A model generated the notes under the pieces. That model ran no database searches. It was not told the origin of the DNA and worked only from the letters and a program-made list of their open reading frames with translations. This document shows, one piece after another, positions 33,794-44,809 of a DNA stretch of 64,000 nt. The stretch comes from Riptortus pedestris (taxonomy: Eukaryota > Arthropoda > Insecta > Hemiptera > Alydidae). Location: contig CM032233.1 of NCBI GenBank assembly GCA_019009955.1, positions 114,124,001 through 114,188,000 of the forward strand, written 5' to 3'. Position 1 is the stretch's first letter. The number at the start of each line of letters is the position of its first letter. The translations under genes were made by a program, and so were the position numbers.

Positions 33794-34357
33794 CTATTCC
33801 TCCCCTTAAATAAACCCATTTCAACAGGATTGTAAATTTAATTAACTTTAGTTATACACTTGCTTTAAGTGAAAATCGTATCATTAGGAATGGGGGTTAA
33901 CTGAGAGCTGAATGCAAAAAATAGCAAATAACACAGTTTATTTTGTGAAAAAATGTGAAAAAGAACATTATTTATTTTTTATTAAATTAGGTCACATACA
34001 TTTTTTTTAAAGTTAGAGCCGATGCATATTAAAGAAGATGTACACGAATTTGTGTTTTACTGTCTCTTTAATCATCTATTTCTCCTGACTCATAAAATAA
34101 TTATATCTTTAGTTTTAGGAGAACCGGTTAATACTGAGCATGGTATCGAAGGAAGACTACAGAGTAAAGGACGTTAGTACTTATTTACGACTCATCGGAC
34201 ATTTATCCACGTATCCCACATAGTAAAGGTCTGATGAAAGTAATACGTAATTTTTAAACTTGGAATTCTTGGAATTTAAAAAAAAAAAAACAAAGAATAG
34301 CCATTAAAGAATCCTATTACATACTATACACTGAGTAACCTGACCATTAAAACTCTT
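33794..34357. other. Unassigned region with a faint family A body
   Basis: AGGAATGGGGGTTAACTGAG and AGCTGAATGCAAAAAATAGC near 33895 resemble a very old family A body. Nothing else recognised. Confidence 0.35.
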
Positions 34358-34743
34358 TTGATAGACGAATCTTATAAAAAATGGGACGAAAAATGGACAA
34401 ACCCTCCTAAAGGACGACAATTACATAAGTACATACCAAATATATACCAGAGACAAAAAATAACACTTAGCAATTCTAAAAAAAAAAACAGTTTATACCA
34501 GGAAATGGACCTACGAAAACCTACTTGCACAAATTTAAACTAACAAACATGACATTGAGACTGAACAGACATATGACACGTCTTATATGACTGTACATTA
34601 CTTGAAGGATCAAGAACAAAACTCATCAAATACATTACCTTACAAAACGGAACTTGGCCGACGGACAAACCGAAACATTTACTTAAATTCAACAAGGGAT
34701 TCAATTCATTTATACAAGAATTGGACACCATTTTGTTCATCTA
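34358..34743 (+). pseudogene. LINE C-terminal relic, second family
   Basis: 34358-34540 reads SYKKWDEKWTNPPKGRQLHK and KPTCTNLN. A shifted frame then reads HVLYDCTLLEGSRTKLIKYI and further WPTDKPKHLLKFNKGFNSFI before a stop. This matches the end of non-LTR ORF2 proteins (W..KW segment, then the H-x4-C of the zinc knuckle and a short tail). Frameshifts and A-runs break it. It is related in layout to the relic at 49011-49196. The SINE at 34756 has inserted just after it. Confidence 0.72.
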
Positions 34744-34755
34744 CTCCTAATATTA

Positions 34756-34985
34756 TTTTTTTTTTATTTATTTATTAACGTCCACTTTTTGCAACTTAGG
34801 CTAATCGGGACGGGTTATCTACAGGTTACCACCCTTTTCTAGCCAGGGTGGAATTTTAGGACGTTATTTAATGAATTTCGTCACTAAATAATTTCCTTTG
34901 CCCAGGCAAGAATCGAACTCGCCACTCTAGGTTTACCATGCGAGATAAAGGTCGACGCTTTAACTCGCATGGCTAACCTGAGCCC
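34756..34985 (-). mobile_element. tRNA-derived SINE with 12-bp TSD
   Basis: Reverse complement: GGGCTCAGGTTAGCCATGCG (box A), GTGGCGAGTTCGATTCTTGC (box B) and the common 3' body with ACCCGTCCCGATTAGCC, ending in (AAT)/poly-A. CTCCTAATATTA is duplicated at 34744-34755 and 34986-34997. Confidence 0.94.
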
Positions 34986-34999
34986 CTCCTAATATTAAG

Positions 35000-35490
35000 A
35001 CACATATGTAATGTTTACATATGCTATATTATTATTTGTATAATGTTTATAATTATTGTATATGAAATATTATAATGTAATTATTGAAATGTGTGTAGTA
35101 TCCAAAGGATGGAGCACACAAAATTTAAATAAATTCCCACGTAAGAGCGATACTCTGCGTGGAAAACTGGATAACCGTTGAAGGAAGCTATTTTGTTTAT
35201 TTGTTTTATGCCTCATTTCTAAAGTGATTGCCATGAGGTGTGTGACGATGTATCTCTATTTAGAGTAATCTATTTACTCAGGTAGTAATCAGGATACTTT
35301 ATTTATTCATTGTGGAAAAAATGGTGTAATACCTAAGGCTTACTTTACATAATAGAATATAATAAAACATATACCTTTGTTAATCTTCGACAGATCGTTT
35401 TAGGCTAATTGTATTCTAATACTATATGTTTCAGTAAATATTTATATATTTTAGGTAGTTAGTATGTGTGTAATGGGGTGCCAGTGGTTG
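35000..35490. other. AT-rich spacer after the SINE
   Basis: Probably the remainder of the LINE 3' region at the start (TTTACATATGCTATATTATT). No gene seen. Confidence 0.35.
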
Positions 35491-35494
35491 TGTT

Positions 35495-35790
35495 GGTTAT
35501 GGCGTGAGTACACCTACTCTAAGGGACAAGGGAGAATATTAGTTCACGAGGCCACTAACAGAACGCGCTATTGTCGCAGTACTTATTTAACAGCAGGAGT
35601 CAAAACGAGTATATACGTCTGATAGCCCTTCGGGATGACTAACGATTATGACTCTCTTAGATCCCGTCCAAAGGGAATGTGACAGCGTGAACTCAACACC
35701 GGCTACAATGAGACCCCTCAGTCTACTGGAGACAACTCATTCCAGGTCCTCCTTGGATAACGGGAGTTGACCACTCACTACTCAAAAACT
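35495..35790 (+). repeat. Interspersed repeat C, copy 1
   Basis: Shares with 45480-45765 (inverted) several blocks: GTTCACGAG, GCAGGAGTCAAAACGAGTAT, ATGACTCTCTTAGATCC, GGCTACAATGAG and GAGACAACTCATTCCAGGTC then CTCCTTGG. The two copies are diverged, non-coding and about 280 bp. The type is unknown. A TGGCGCAGCGCTTGTGG-like block in copy 2 resembles a tRNA box A, so a SINE is possible. Confidence 0.65.
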
Positions 35791-35898
35791 CTGGCACTAT
35801 AATCCCACCCAAACAAAAAAAAAGTATGAGTGTCATATATTGTCAGTTAGTAGTTCGGTCATATCGTGGGGAATGCTAAGGTTTTTTTCGTTGGAAAC

Positions 35899-35900
<2 letters not shown>

Positions 35901-35956
<56 letters not shown>

Positions 35957-36295
35957 TGCGGTGTGTGTGTGTGTGTGTGTGTGTCTGTGTTAACGCCCTA
36001 GTGGTCGCATTTTTTTTTTCGTTACCAAAAATGATATTTAATTTTTTTGATGTGAAATGAAAGATCAAGTTCGTTAGTGGCTGAAATCCGACCAGTGGGA
36101 GTGTGGAGAATTTCGAAAATTCTTAATATCTCCGTTATTATGCGTCGGATCAAAAAACGGTATAGAAACAATCTTATTGCAAATGCAAAGTTCTATAAAT
36201 GTTTATGTAATCTTAATTATTAACTGAGATATCTGCATTTTTTAGTTTTCGATATTCAGTAAACCCCCTCTCCTACTCATGTCATATTGACAGTG
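35901..36295 (+). mobile_element. Family A copy R8, 5' and 3' truncated
   Basis: (AT)n at 35901-35954 and (GT)n at 35960-35985, then CTGTGTTAACGCCCTAGTGG and the short-subtype body to CCTACTCATGTCATATTGAC. Both ends are missing. It abuts the inverted LINE fragment at about 36300. Confidence 0.78.
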
Positions 36296-36640
36296 ACCGA
36301 CTTTTATTATTGTTTTGTACTTTTTGCAGTATGCAAAGAGTTGCCTTTACTTGTCATGAAGTGTCTATATGTGTGGCCGATCCTGAATCTGGCAAGAACA
36401 ACTTCCTCCCGTCTAGTTCTCCTATGGCTCGATTACCACTTCTTAATTGTACTTTTGATACTGCAGAGGTGGTTGCTTACTTTCATCTACACTGATTACC
36501 ATTTGTCAAGGATTCAGTGCCGTATATGTACCACTATGTCTTCGTATAGTAAGTTTGTTTCTGTTTATTGAGATAGTTGAGTAATTAGTTAAGCCTGGTG
36601 ATCCGCTGTCGTACTAACTCTAAGATCTTCGTGTTCCGGC
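36296..36640 (-). pseudogene. LINE family L1x fragment, minus strand
   Basis: The reverse complement aligns with 31650-31980. It contains the same blocks, GACAGCGGATCACCAGGCTT, TACGAAGACATAG and TTGTTCTTGCCAGATTCAGG, encoding VVLARFRIGHTY. Relative to the other copy a short CTGACACA-type segment is missing, and stops are present. It is a 3'-region relic cut at both sides. Confidence 0.8.
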
Positions 36641-37368
36641 AGAAAATTAATGAAGGAACCTAATTTCTTGTTTAACATTTTCGATCCAACTCATAATAAA
36701 GCACGTATTTTCAATTTTCATATTACCCCTCTCTTCCTCCTCGTACAATTTCACCTACTGGTGAAATAATGGATTAATGATTGAAATACGTAACTATTTT
36801 AATTAAGTCTAGTCATTACGACCACAAGAACGCTAACAGTAATGTATGAAAAGTATTCGAATTGAACTCATATTTTAGGTATGGTCAGATCAATGGCCAC
36901 TTCCAAAGGTCAAAAGTTTCTAAAATTGCCCCAAGAGTAAAAACTCAATAGCAGGATTCCTCTACGGGGAAAAATGCAGTAATAGCTTTTCAGATAGATG
37001 CGGTATGCGAAATTTTAATACAAATAAAAGAGTAGCCACTTTCAATGTTATAAATACGCCATACTCTAATTACACTTGACTGCTTAATTCTTGTAAAAGT
37101 ACTTCATCAGGAAAATTACGAAGCTCATCACAGCTAATGAATCCTCGAGAAAAGTTTAGTGCGCGACGGAGAAAGAATTTTATTAGAATATTCTCAGCTG
37201 GATATTCGTGAGATTATTGAGATTCTTTTTTACACACTGCTTCAGGAATACAATTCCTGATTTACATGGACTTAAATAGATAAATTTCCCAACATTTTCT
37301 ATTGATAGGTAAATTTTAAATTGCTTAAAATAGTAGAACTAAGGTGAATTTTGAGGATTCTTAAATAC
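36641..37368. other. Unassigned region
   Basis: A faint family A-like block lies at 36680-36760 (TTTTCGATCCAACTCATAAT). The rest shows no gene. Confidence 0.35.
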
Positions 37369-37387
37369 AGCCTTAATCACGAGATTT

Positions 37388-37658
37388 GTCTTCAAATGTC
37401 CATCGATCCTACCTAGGAGATGACGAAAATGAGACCCGCCAAAACAGTATATATATATATATGTCTGTTACCGCTCTAGCGGTCGCAGTTATTGTTTAAT
37501 CGTTACTAAACTCGATATTTAGTAGTTTTATGTGAAAAAAAAAGTCAGGTTCGTTAACGGGTGAAATCGGGCCAGGAAAAGGAGGGGGGGTTTAGTGGGG
37601 AGGAATTTCGAAAACTCGAAATATCTCTGTTACTGTACGTCGGATCGAAAAATTGAAT
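37388..37658 (+). mobile_element. Family A fragment R9 flanked by a 19-bp direct repeat
   Basis: Contains TCTTCAAATGTCCATCGATC, GAAAATGAGACCCGCC, a short (AT) run, TGTCTGTTACCGCTCTAGCG and CTCGAAATATCTCTGTTACT, ending at GGATCGAAAAATTGAAT. Both ends are internal to the element. AGCCTTAATCACGAGATTT (37369-37387) and AGCCTTAATCACTAGATTT (37659-37677) flank it. Confidence 0.85.
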
Positions 37659-37679
37659 AGCCTTAATCACTAGATTTTT

Positions 37680-38580
37680 TTATTTCTAAAAACAATTTCA
37701 AAAAACATACCCAATTTTAATAGCTTTCTCCACTTTTTAGTGTTATGAATTCCACTTCGTAATACATAGTATAATCATATTTAGACCTCTTAAAAAGTGT
37801 AATATCAAAAAGAGGGACATATAAAACAATATCTATATTGTCATTTCTATATATTAAGTGATTGTTAAACTTGACTTTGGTCAGTCAGAGATTACATTAG
37901 TTTAAAACGTTAATTAAGTGTCAAAGTTGAATTAAACATTAAATTTTCGATAGCGTATTTTATGTTTTCCTCGTGAATAAGAGAATGGCTGGAAAGCTGA
38001 CATGGAAGATAAAGAAGCTTATTTTTAATAATTCTTTAACCTCCGGCACCTTTGTCTACATAATTTAATCAGCACGGTCACTCTCAGCATTGCTTTATTT
38101 CACTTAAACATATTCTCTCGTTCTCTCTCTCTGTATAATATGTTAGAAAAAAAGTGGCCCCGTGTCTTTGACTACTTATATCCAGGGTTTATGCTCTTTC
38201 AGTTATCACCAATATACCCCTTCAGCTCCCTCAAGCCATAGTATGTTTAAGTGCAGCAGCTTTTTGAGTCAGTTGTAGTGTTTGGTTCATGTTGAATGCA
38301 ACTATCATAGGAACATATTACGTTATTCCACATTCAAAACTAAACACACACTACCAATAAATACTTAGCGAAATAATGACCTTATAATTCATCTCACAAT
38401 CTGTATGGTGGGTGGTCTAGATTAAGAAAAAAAACATGCCAAGGATAAATCCTAAAATGATTTTCTTGCCCGACTATTTTCGCGTCCACTTGACAACTTG
38501 ACAAGAGTAAATGAAACGAAAATTACCTTTTTTGGTAGGCCTTTCCACAAGCTAAGTCAAGCATAGACAAACTAAAACCA
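37680..38580. other. AT-rich region, nothing recognised
   Basis: No gene, RNA or repeat could be supported. A (CT)n-like stretch lies at 38118-38131. Confidence 0.4.
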
Positions 38581-38581
38581 A

Positions 38582-39091
<510 letters not shown>

Positions 39092-40222
39092 GGCCTGTCA
39101 TTTCGGCAAATCGAAACAAAAAAAAAATGATTTTCACTGACGAAGTTTAGGCTAAACATTGTACGAAAAATTATAATTAACTTAAAACATTAGATTATTC
39201 CATGATTTTTGACAAAATATTGCCAATTTATTTTGCAAACTTTGTTTTATTTTTCTCTTGCTCTTTTTCTTTTCTCTTTATTATATTCTTACGTTATTGA
39301 AATCAAAACCATGATTGTAATAAATAGCACGTCCACAAGAGAAGTTTTGCTTTCCTCATTATCTACATTAAACATTTTTGTTTAATTCTTTTTCAAGGTG
39401 CATACTTCTATTGCAATAAATACAAATGAATTAATATGTGTTGTAGTTTGTATATTTTAAATTCCATTGGCGATTTATATGATTGAAACTATTTTTATAT
39501 ATTTTATGATACTTCCATAATATTTGTCCAATAATTGTATATTTTGATGCCATTTTTCCAGCTACAGTCGGATTCAAATTAAAAGTAAAGTAAGAGAATG
39601 TTTCAATTGCAAATTGGGTGCCTCTTTAAGTTCCGTTTGACTAAAGACATTTTTATTTACATTTTATTTTGAAGCTGGGTTTTTCCCAAAAATTATTTTC
39701 AATGATTTTCTTGGCAACAATGGTATTACAGTCTTCATGTTTTCCCTTTTGGGTTGGGTTTATTTACTAGTAAAATTGAAAGTAGAAGAATGAAATTTTC
39801 TATCATTTAGGGATGCTGAATATAAATCCAAATTTTATTCAAATTAATTAGTAATCAATTATTCAGATAGTCAAGGTACCCTGGATAACTAACATTTTAG
39901 TAAGATTTTATTTTTCACGAAACTAATTTATTTTGACAAGAATAAATCACGACTTACAATCAATATTCATTTTATCCTGTATCTAGAAAAGGGATCTCTA
40001 ATTAAAGAGATTAAAACGTTGGCTCTATTCTATTAGGAGTGCATAAGGAGGTGGTGAATAGAAACAGAGAAACGACGCCGTCTAAACAATTGAAAGGGCT
40101 GGGGAGTAAGGTGGTCTTCCAGCATGGGTGGTCACGACCAGCCCGATCCGACCCTCTCCTCGGCAATTCTTCCGCAAAACTAAAATACACCTAATTAGCC
40201 CAGCTCTTTTTTTTTTTCGGAA
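39092..40222. other. AT-rich region upstream of the candidate gene
   Basis: Nothing named in 39092-40000. A GC-richer stretch at 40050-40165 contains GGGGAGTAAGGTGGTCTTCC and precedes a T-run (40207-40217) that could act as a polypyrimidine tract. A GGAAG at 40218-40222 is followed by the first ATG of the candidate exon. Confidence 0.4.
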
Positions 40223-40224
40223 GT

Positions 40225-40792
40225 ATGTATGCCTTCATTATGTTTCCATCGTATAAAACCGTAGAAGACTTTTCATTAATATTTTTAAGTTCAAATAATA
40301 AATGCGTGTATACTTTGGCCAAAGTATTTAGCGGGGGTTTTGATAAAAGTTTCCAAGAGATAATAAAGGATGATTGGGTATCGGCTATAAAAAGTACTCC
40401 AACCATCGAACAGGTGAGATTATTATGTCATTTCTACTTTAGGTACACAAATTACTTTTTGGAGTAATATTACCACTTGTTGTGATAACAGTTATTATTC
40501 TTCCATATGATCTATATATTACCTCCTAGTAGTTAATAATTAATGATACTTAGTAATCATGTATTTATTACAGTTCAGAGATTTTCTTAAATCGGAACAA
40601 ACGGCATTTAAGGCACTTCAGAAACACGAAATATTACACGGGAGAAGGAAACTCAGAAGAGGGCACTTATTGAAGGTATATTTTTTACAAAAAAAAAAAA
40701 AAATGCTCCAAAATATCGATGTAATAGAGGAAGTTGCCGTGAAGTATTGGGAAGCTATTGCGGAACATGGTTTAATAATTGCGGATTATTAA
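40225..40792 (+). CDS. Candidate small two-exon gene, unknown function
   Basis: Exon A is open from ATG 40225 to CAG 40413 (63 codons). A canonical donor follows (CAG|GTGAGAT), then a 160-bp intron (40414-40573) ending TTTATTACAG. Exon B is 40574-40792 (72 codons plus TAA). Both frames match in phase 0, so the spliced product would be about 135 residues. It contains LAKVFSGGFDKSFQEIIKDD, FRDFLKSEQTAFKALQKHEI and VAVKYWEAIAEHGLIIADY. Composition is normal for a soluble, helix-rich protein, without signal peptide or membrane segment. A run of Lys codons near residue 107 comes from an A-tract. AATAAA occurs downstream near 40972. I do not recognise the family. It could be the 3' end of a larger host gene (an upstream acceptor is possible at 40222), an unknown transposon gene, or chance. 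Confidence 0.4.
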
Positions 40793-41039
40793 GAAAAAGT
40801 ATTTTGTGTGAAATTATTTGTTTCAATTTGTTTGGAGAAGATGTTATGAAAAGCAAGAGGTATTTGAATGTAAACTAAAAGCTATTAAAAATTATTGGCC
40901 ACCCAAAAGAAATATTGTTATTTACCCGTTATATGAGCTTAAATGCTTTTATTTTTTTGCTTTTTTTGGTAAATAAAGGTTATTTAAAAGTTGATTTTTT
41001 TATTAAATAAACAAGATATTTTCATTTTGAGGAGTTCGG

Positions 41040-41402
41040 CTATCTGCTCCAGTGGTTTGAATTTTTGTTGTTATGCAAATTTTCGATGGAAATGCGTCCA
41101 TCTTCGTCAGGCAATAATTTAATTTGAATAGCTACTTCATTCAATCATATGTTTTGAATTTTATTTTAATGTGGCTTTCCATGTTTGAGAGAGTATGACA
41201 CCAATCTTTTACCGAGGTGCTCTTCTCTATGTAGAACTTTTGTCTAATCGGTAGAAGACCACCTCGGTAAAAGATTGGTTCTAGAAGCTGTTGAAATTTA
41301 CAAGAGAACAAATACAATAAACGGCGCGGACGGTGTCCAACTCTCTGAAACATGGAAAGCCATATTAAAATAAAATCAAAAACATATGATTGAATGAAGT
41401 AG
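41040..41402. mobile_element. Palindromic (foldback) element, copy 2, with nested inverted repeat
   Basis: The left arm (41040-41203) matches the 28223 element: GGCTATCTGCTCCAGTGG, GCGTCCATCTTCGTCAGG and TGTGGCTTTCCATGTTTG. A short inverse right arm follows (41325-41402). In the centre lies a perfect 19-bp inverted repeat, CCAATCTTTTACCGAGGTG (41201-41219) and its inverse (41260-41278). The right arm again encodes INGADGVQLSETWKAILK. It is diverged from copy 1 and 3'-truncated. Confidence 0.75.
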
Positions 41403-41689
41403 AAAAGACCCAGATTATTTTTAATGCTCATCGTTTTGACAGCGTTGACATCCTTCTGTAGAGCTAAAATGATCGAAAAACATACTATAAGAGCTTTGTG
41501 AGTATAATATAAACAATAACTTTTAAAAAAATAAATAAACGATTTACTAATGATGATTTTTTTTTCTTGTGAAACTATGACGTATTTAACTTCACTTTAA
41601 CTAACCTATGGCGGAAGGTCAACAAAATAATGAATACTTCAAATGATTAATTTAAAAATCATTTTTATCTCTTTACTAATTTCACATAC
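41403..41689. other. Short unassigned spacer
   Basis: No gene or repeat recognised. Confidence 0.4.
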
Positions 41690-42050
41690 CCCACGATATG
41701 ACAGAACTGTTAACTGACAGCAGCCAATATATTCCACAAATACTAACATATCTAAAACACATCAACATTTACAAACACATATAATACAAAATAGAATAGG
41801 TCTACAGCATACCTAAAAAGATTTAAAAGGGTTAACTTTTAATATATTCTATAGATAAAGCACGGATATGCGAAAGAATCAGATATTAACGAAATATTTT
41901 CCTTAATATAAATGTACAAAAAAAAAAAGGTAAGCACATGAAGGAGTAAATATATCATCCTAATAATGACAATCACCATCCCTATGGGGTACAAAACTGA
42001 AAAAATGAAAAATAAAATAAAAAATAATAATAATATAAATGTACTAGTAT
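41690..42050 (+). mobile_element. LINE family L1x 3' end (tail only)
   Basis: Closely matches 32010-32310: CCCCACGATATGACAGAACT, CAGCCAATATATTCCACAAA, TAGGTCTACAGCATACCTAA, CACCATCCCTATGGGGTACA, then an A-rich tail. It carries only the last codons and the 3' UTR, which is typical of severe 5' truncation. Confidence 0.85.
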
Positions 42051-42840
42051 ATAGGAATAACATAATTTTTTTATTAAAACCATTTTAAATTGTTGCCTTT
42101 ATTACTAGTCTAATGTTTATTTATGTTTTTTTATGTCTTATGTTTATTAATTGTCTTTATTACTAGTATTTAATGGTTATTTGTTGTATTTAATTTTTTA
42201 TTTGTTGTTTCAGTTTTTTTTGTTATTTTTCTATAATTTTGTTTTCATTTTACATTGTGAAACTTTGAGCCAAGTGCGGGTGCTCCTGTATAAATAAATA
42301 GAAATAAATAAATAATTTCGCGTCAATGTGACGCGTCATTAGGAGAAATTCTAATACAAAACGGCAACAAAACTAACGCTGCATCTTTCTATAGGACCTT
42401 CCACTAACCGTGCCAGTCGGAGAATGTCTTAAAATGATTTTTTTGTATAACCTATGTATAATGACTTCGTATGGCACGCAAAAAAAAAAACATACACTTC
42501 TCATCTGAATGTTGAATATTTCCACATCAACAGAAATCCTAATAGTATCAATTATAAAACAGACAAACAAATAATATTCCCCATATATGCAAATATTTTT
42601 AAGATATTGCTGGTTCCTTCTTTCACTTTTTGGTTTCCCTCAAACCGTTTCCACCCATACCTACCCTTGCCCAATCCCTATCCAATATGTGACTTCCAAA
42701 CTGTTAGTTTTTTCCCCCTTCTCCTACTCTACAAAATTATAGGTATGTACCATATTTATTAATTTTATTATAGTCTTTTAGTACTACCCCCTGTGTTATT
42801 GTCACCACGTTCAATTCAAATATGTTTACTCGTTATTTTA
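42051..42840. other. AT-rich region, nothing recognised
   Basis: Short tandem ATAA/ATTT runs occur near 42290. A 102-codon plus frame (42454-42762) is proline/phenylalanine-rich from a pyrimidine-rich stretch and has no recognisable motif. Confidence 0.35.
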
Positions 42841-42849
42841 CAAAGCTTT

Positions 42850-43120
42850 AATATTTTATTGATTTCACAAAACTTTAATATTTTCTTGATTTCACAAAAC
42901 TTAATATTTTCTTGATTTCACAAAACATTAATATTTACTTAATTCTACAAAACTTTAATATTTTCTTGATTTCACAAAACTTTAATATTTTCTTGATTTC
43001 ACAAAACTTTAATATTATCTTGATTTCACAAAACTTTAATATATTCATTATTTCACAAAATGTTAATATTTTCTTGATTTCACAAAACTTTAATATTTTC
43101 TTGATTTCACAAAACTTTTA
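42850..43120. repeat. 27-bp minisatellite (left part)
   Basis: About ten copies of a unit TTTTCTTGATTTCACAAAAC followed by TTTAATA. The array is interrupted at 43121 by a Tc1-like element and continues at 43687-43760. Confidence 0.95.
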
Positions 43121-43122
43121 TA

Positions 43123-43686
43123 CACTCAACCGCAAAAAAAAACCGGACACTTCATTTTTGTCGTATTAAAAGCTAATTTTCAGCAATTTTCTTTATCCCT
43201 TCAGGATTAGTAAACAATTAGATAAAACTCAGATTAGATTTATTTGTCGTGAAGTTGATCTATTCTAAACTGTAAGTAGTTTTTCGCACATTTAATCATC
43301 TTTAATTATTAACCAAGCATTTTCTTTAATTAATGTTTTATTTTTATTTCGGTCCAGAATAATGGGTCTTTCAAACTTAGATGGAAGGCCGGAGCTTACG
43401 TTACATTGCCGAAACGCTTGGGGTAGTGAAGTCTACCAATCACTGTAATAAAAATGAAGAATAATTTTTTTTTTTTAAATGTGTGAATTTATCATTTTCT
43501 TTTTTTTTTATTTTGTATTTTTTTGTAAATAATCAATAAAAATTATTCACTTTTGGCAGATTTTGTTTAAATAACCTATAGATTAACCAATTATTTTAAT
43601 TAAAAAGATTAATATACATATATATTAAGTATTTAACAAAATTATAAGACTAAATCTAAGTGTCCGGTTTTTTTTGCGGTTGAGTG
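43123..43686 (+). mobile_element. Internally deleted Tc1/mariner-type transposon
   Basis: 564 bp, with inverted ends CACTCAACCGC, A-run, CCGGACAC (43123-43150) and the inverse GTGTCCGG, T-run, GCGGTTGAGTG (43660-43686). TA is duplicated at 43121-43122 and 43687-43688. Inside, at 43381, a short frame reads EGRSLRYIAETLGVVKST, the first helix-turn-helix of a Tc1-type transposase DNA-binding domain, then hits stops. An ATG-GG-CTT at 43362 in another frame may be the old start. The DDE domain is deleted. Confidence 0.92.
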
Positions 43687-43760
43687 TATTTTCTTGATTT
43701 CACAAAACTTTAATATTTTCTTGATTCCACAAAACTTTAATATTTTCTTGACTTCACACT
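43687..43760. repeat. 27-bp minisatellite (right part)
   Basis: About three more units (CTTGATTTCACAAAACTTTA). It is continuous with the left part once the Tc1-like element and one TA are removed. Confidence 0.93.
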
Positions 43761-43764
43761 CTTC

Positions 43765-44570
43765 ATTTGTAAATCTATTCAGTTTTTTAAAAAAATATTT
43801 TATAGTTTATACTATGTCCATACAAAGCACTCAGGCTGTGTTGTTCATTGTAGCTCTGAAGAAGGTTACCAACGGTGACCAAAATGGTCAGCATTAAAAA
43901 TACACTCTCCTATTTGATGGATTGAGTACTTTTCGTAACCGATACCCAACCATCCTTGATTATCAATAAATAACCAACGGCTAATTGACAAATGGCAGTT
44001 TCTTATAGACATTTTTCCTTTGAGGTAAGCTCCCTAAGTGGCTCTAAACAGCACTTTTCCGAAATAAAATTTCCAAGTTCCATTTACTCTCATAAGTAAT
44101 ATTTAAGAAAGTATTTTAATTTATCTAAGGACTTTTCCTGGTAGTTGTTGCAGAAGTGCTTGTCATCTTAAGTTTTATTATTTATTGACAGATTCCTACA
44201 CATTGTAGGTCTCGCGTGCTCTCTTGCAATTTGTATATTGAAGTAGTTGCAGAGGACCAGGCCTTTTTATTGGGCCTCATTAATTGATTCCTCTACCGTC
44301 AAGAATCTCAGGAGAAAATATTGTTGGTTGACGAACTTAAGCGAGTCCTAGCTGTTGAGAGTGAAATGAATTGGTCTTTCTGTTTTTCGATAGCCTGGTA
44401 ATTTGGTCTAACATACTCAGAATACCTATTGTCATTTCTGTATTATTTTGGGTATATTTTCATTGAACAAAACCGCATTAAATTAATGAATATTATAAAT
44501 GGAGTCTCTATTTTTTTAAAAGAAAATTACTCAATTTCAATAAAACATTTAAAGTAGCTAATTAACTAGG
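43765..44570. other. Unassigned region with a 46-bp repeat
   Basis: At 44251-44298 a block GAGGACCAGGCCTTTTTATT followed by GGGCCTCATTAATTGATTCC recurs at 44761-44806. The rest is not recognised. Confidence 0.4.
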
Positions 44571-44789
44571 TAAGGATCAATAAAAATGCCAAGTCCTCTA
44601 CTGTTTTTTAATATTATGCAGAGTGCACTTTCGGAGTCAGCGCTCCATCGTCAGTGCCTGCTGATTATAGCTGTTCGTCTATTACATCGATATTTTGGAG
44701 CTTTTTTTTTTTGTTGTAAAAATATACCTTCATTAAGCTATAATCAGGTTAAAAATCAGTAGAGGACAAGGCCTTTTTATTGATCCTTA
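44571..44789. mobile_element. 219-bp MITE with 33-bp inverted ends
   Basis: TAAGGATCAATAAAAATGCC (from 44571, 33 bp) is inverted at 44757-44789 with 30 of 33 positions matching. A second inverted pair, CTGATTATAGCT and AGCTATAATCAG, lies inside (44659 and 44736 areas). The interior is non-coding and the superfamily is not assigned. Confidence 0.7.
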
Positions 44790-44809
44790 TCAATTGGTTC
44801 CTCTACCAC

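Noticed and set aside
42912..43169. Repetitive frame with an ISQNFNIFL-type repeat
   Set aside because: A translation of the 27-bp minisatellite, interrupted by a transposon. No other evidence of a gene.
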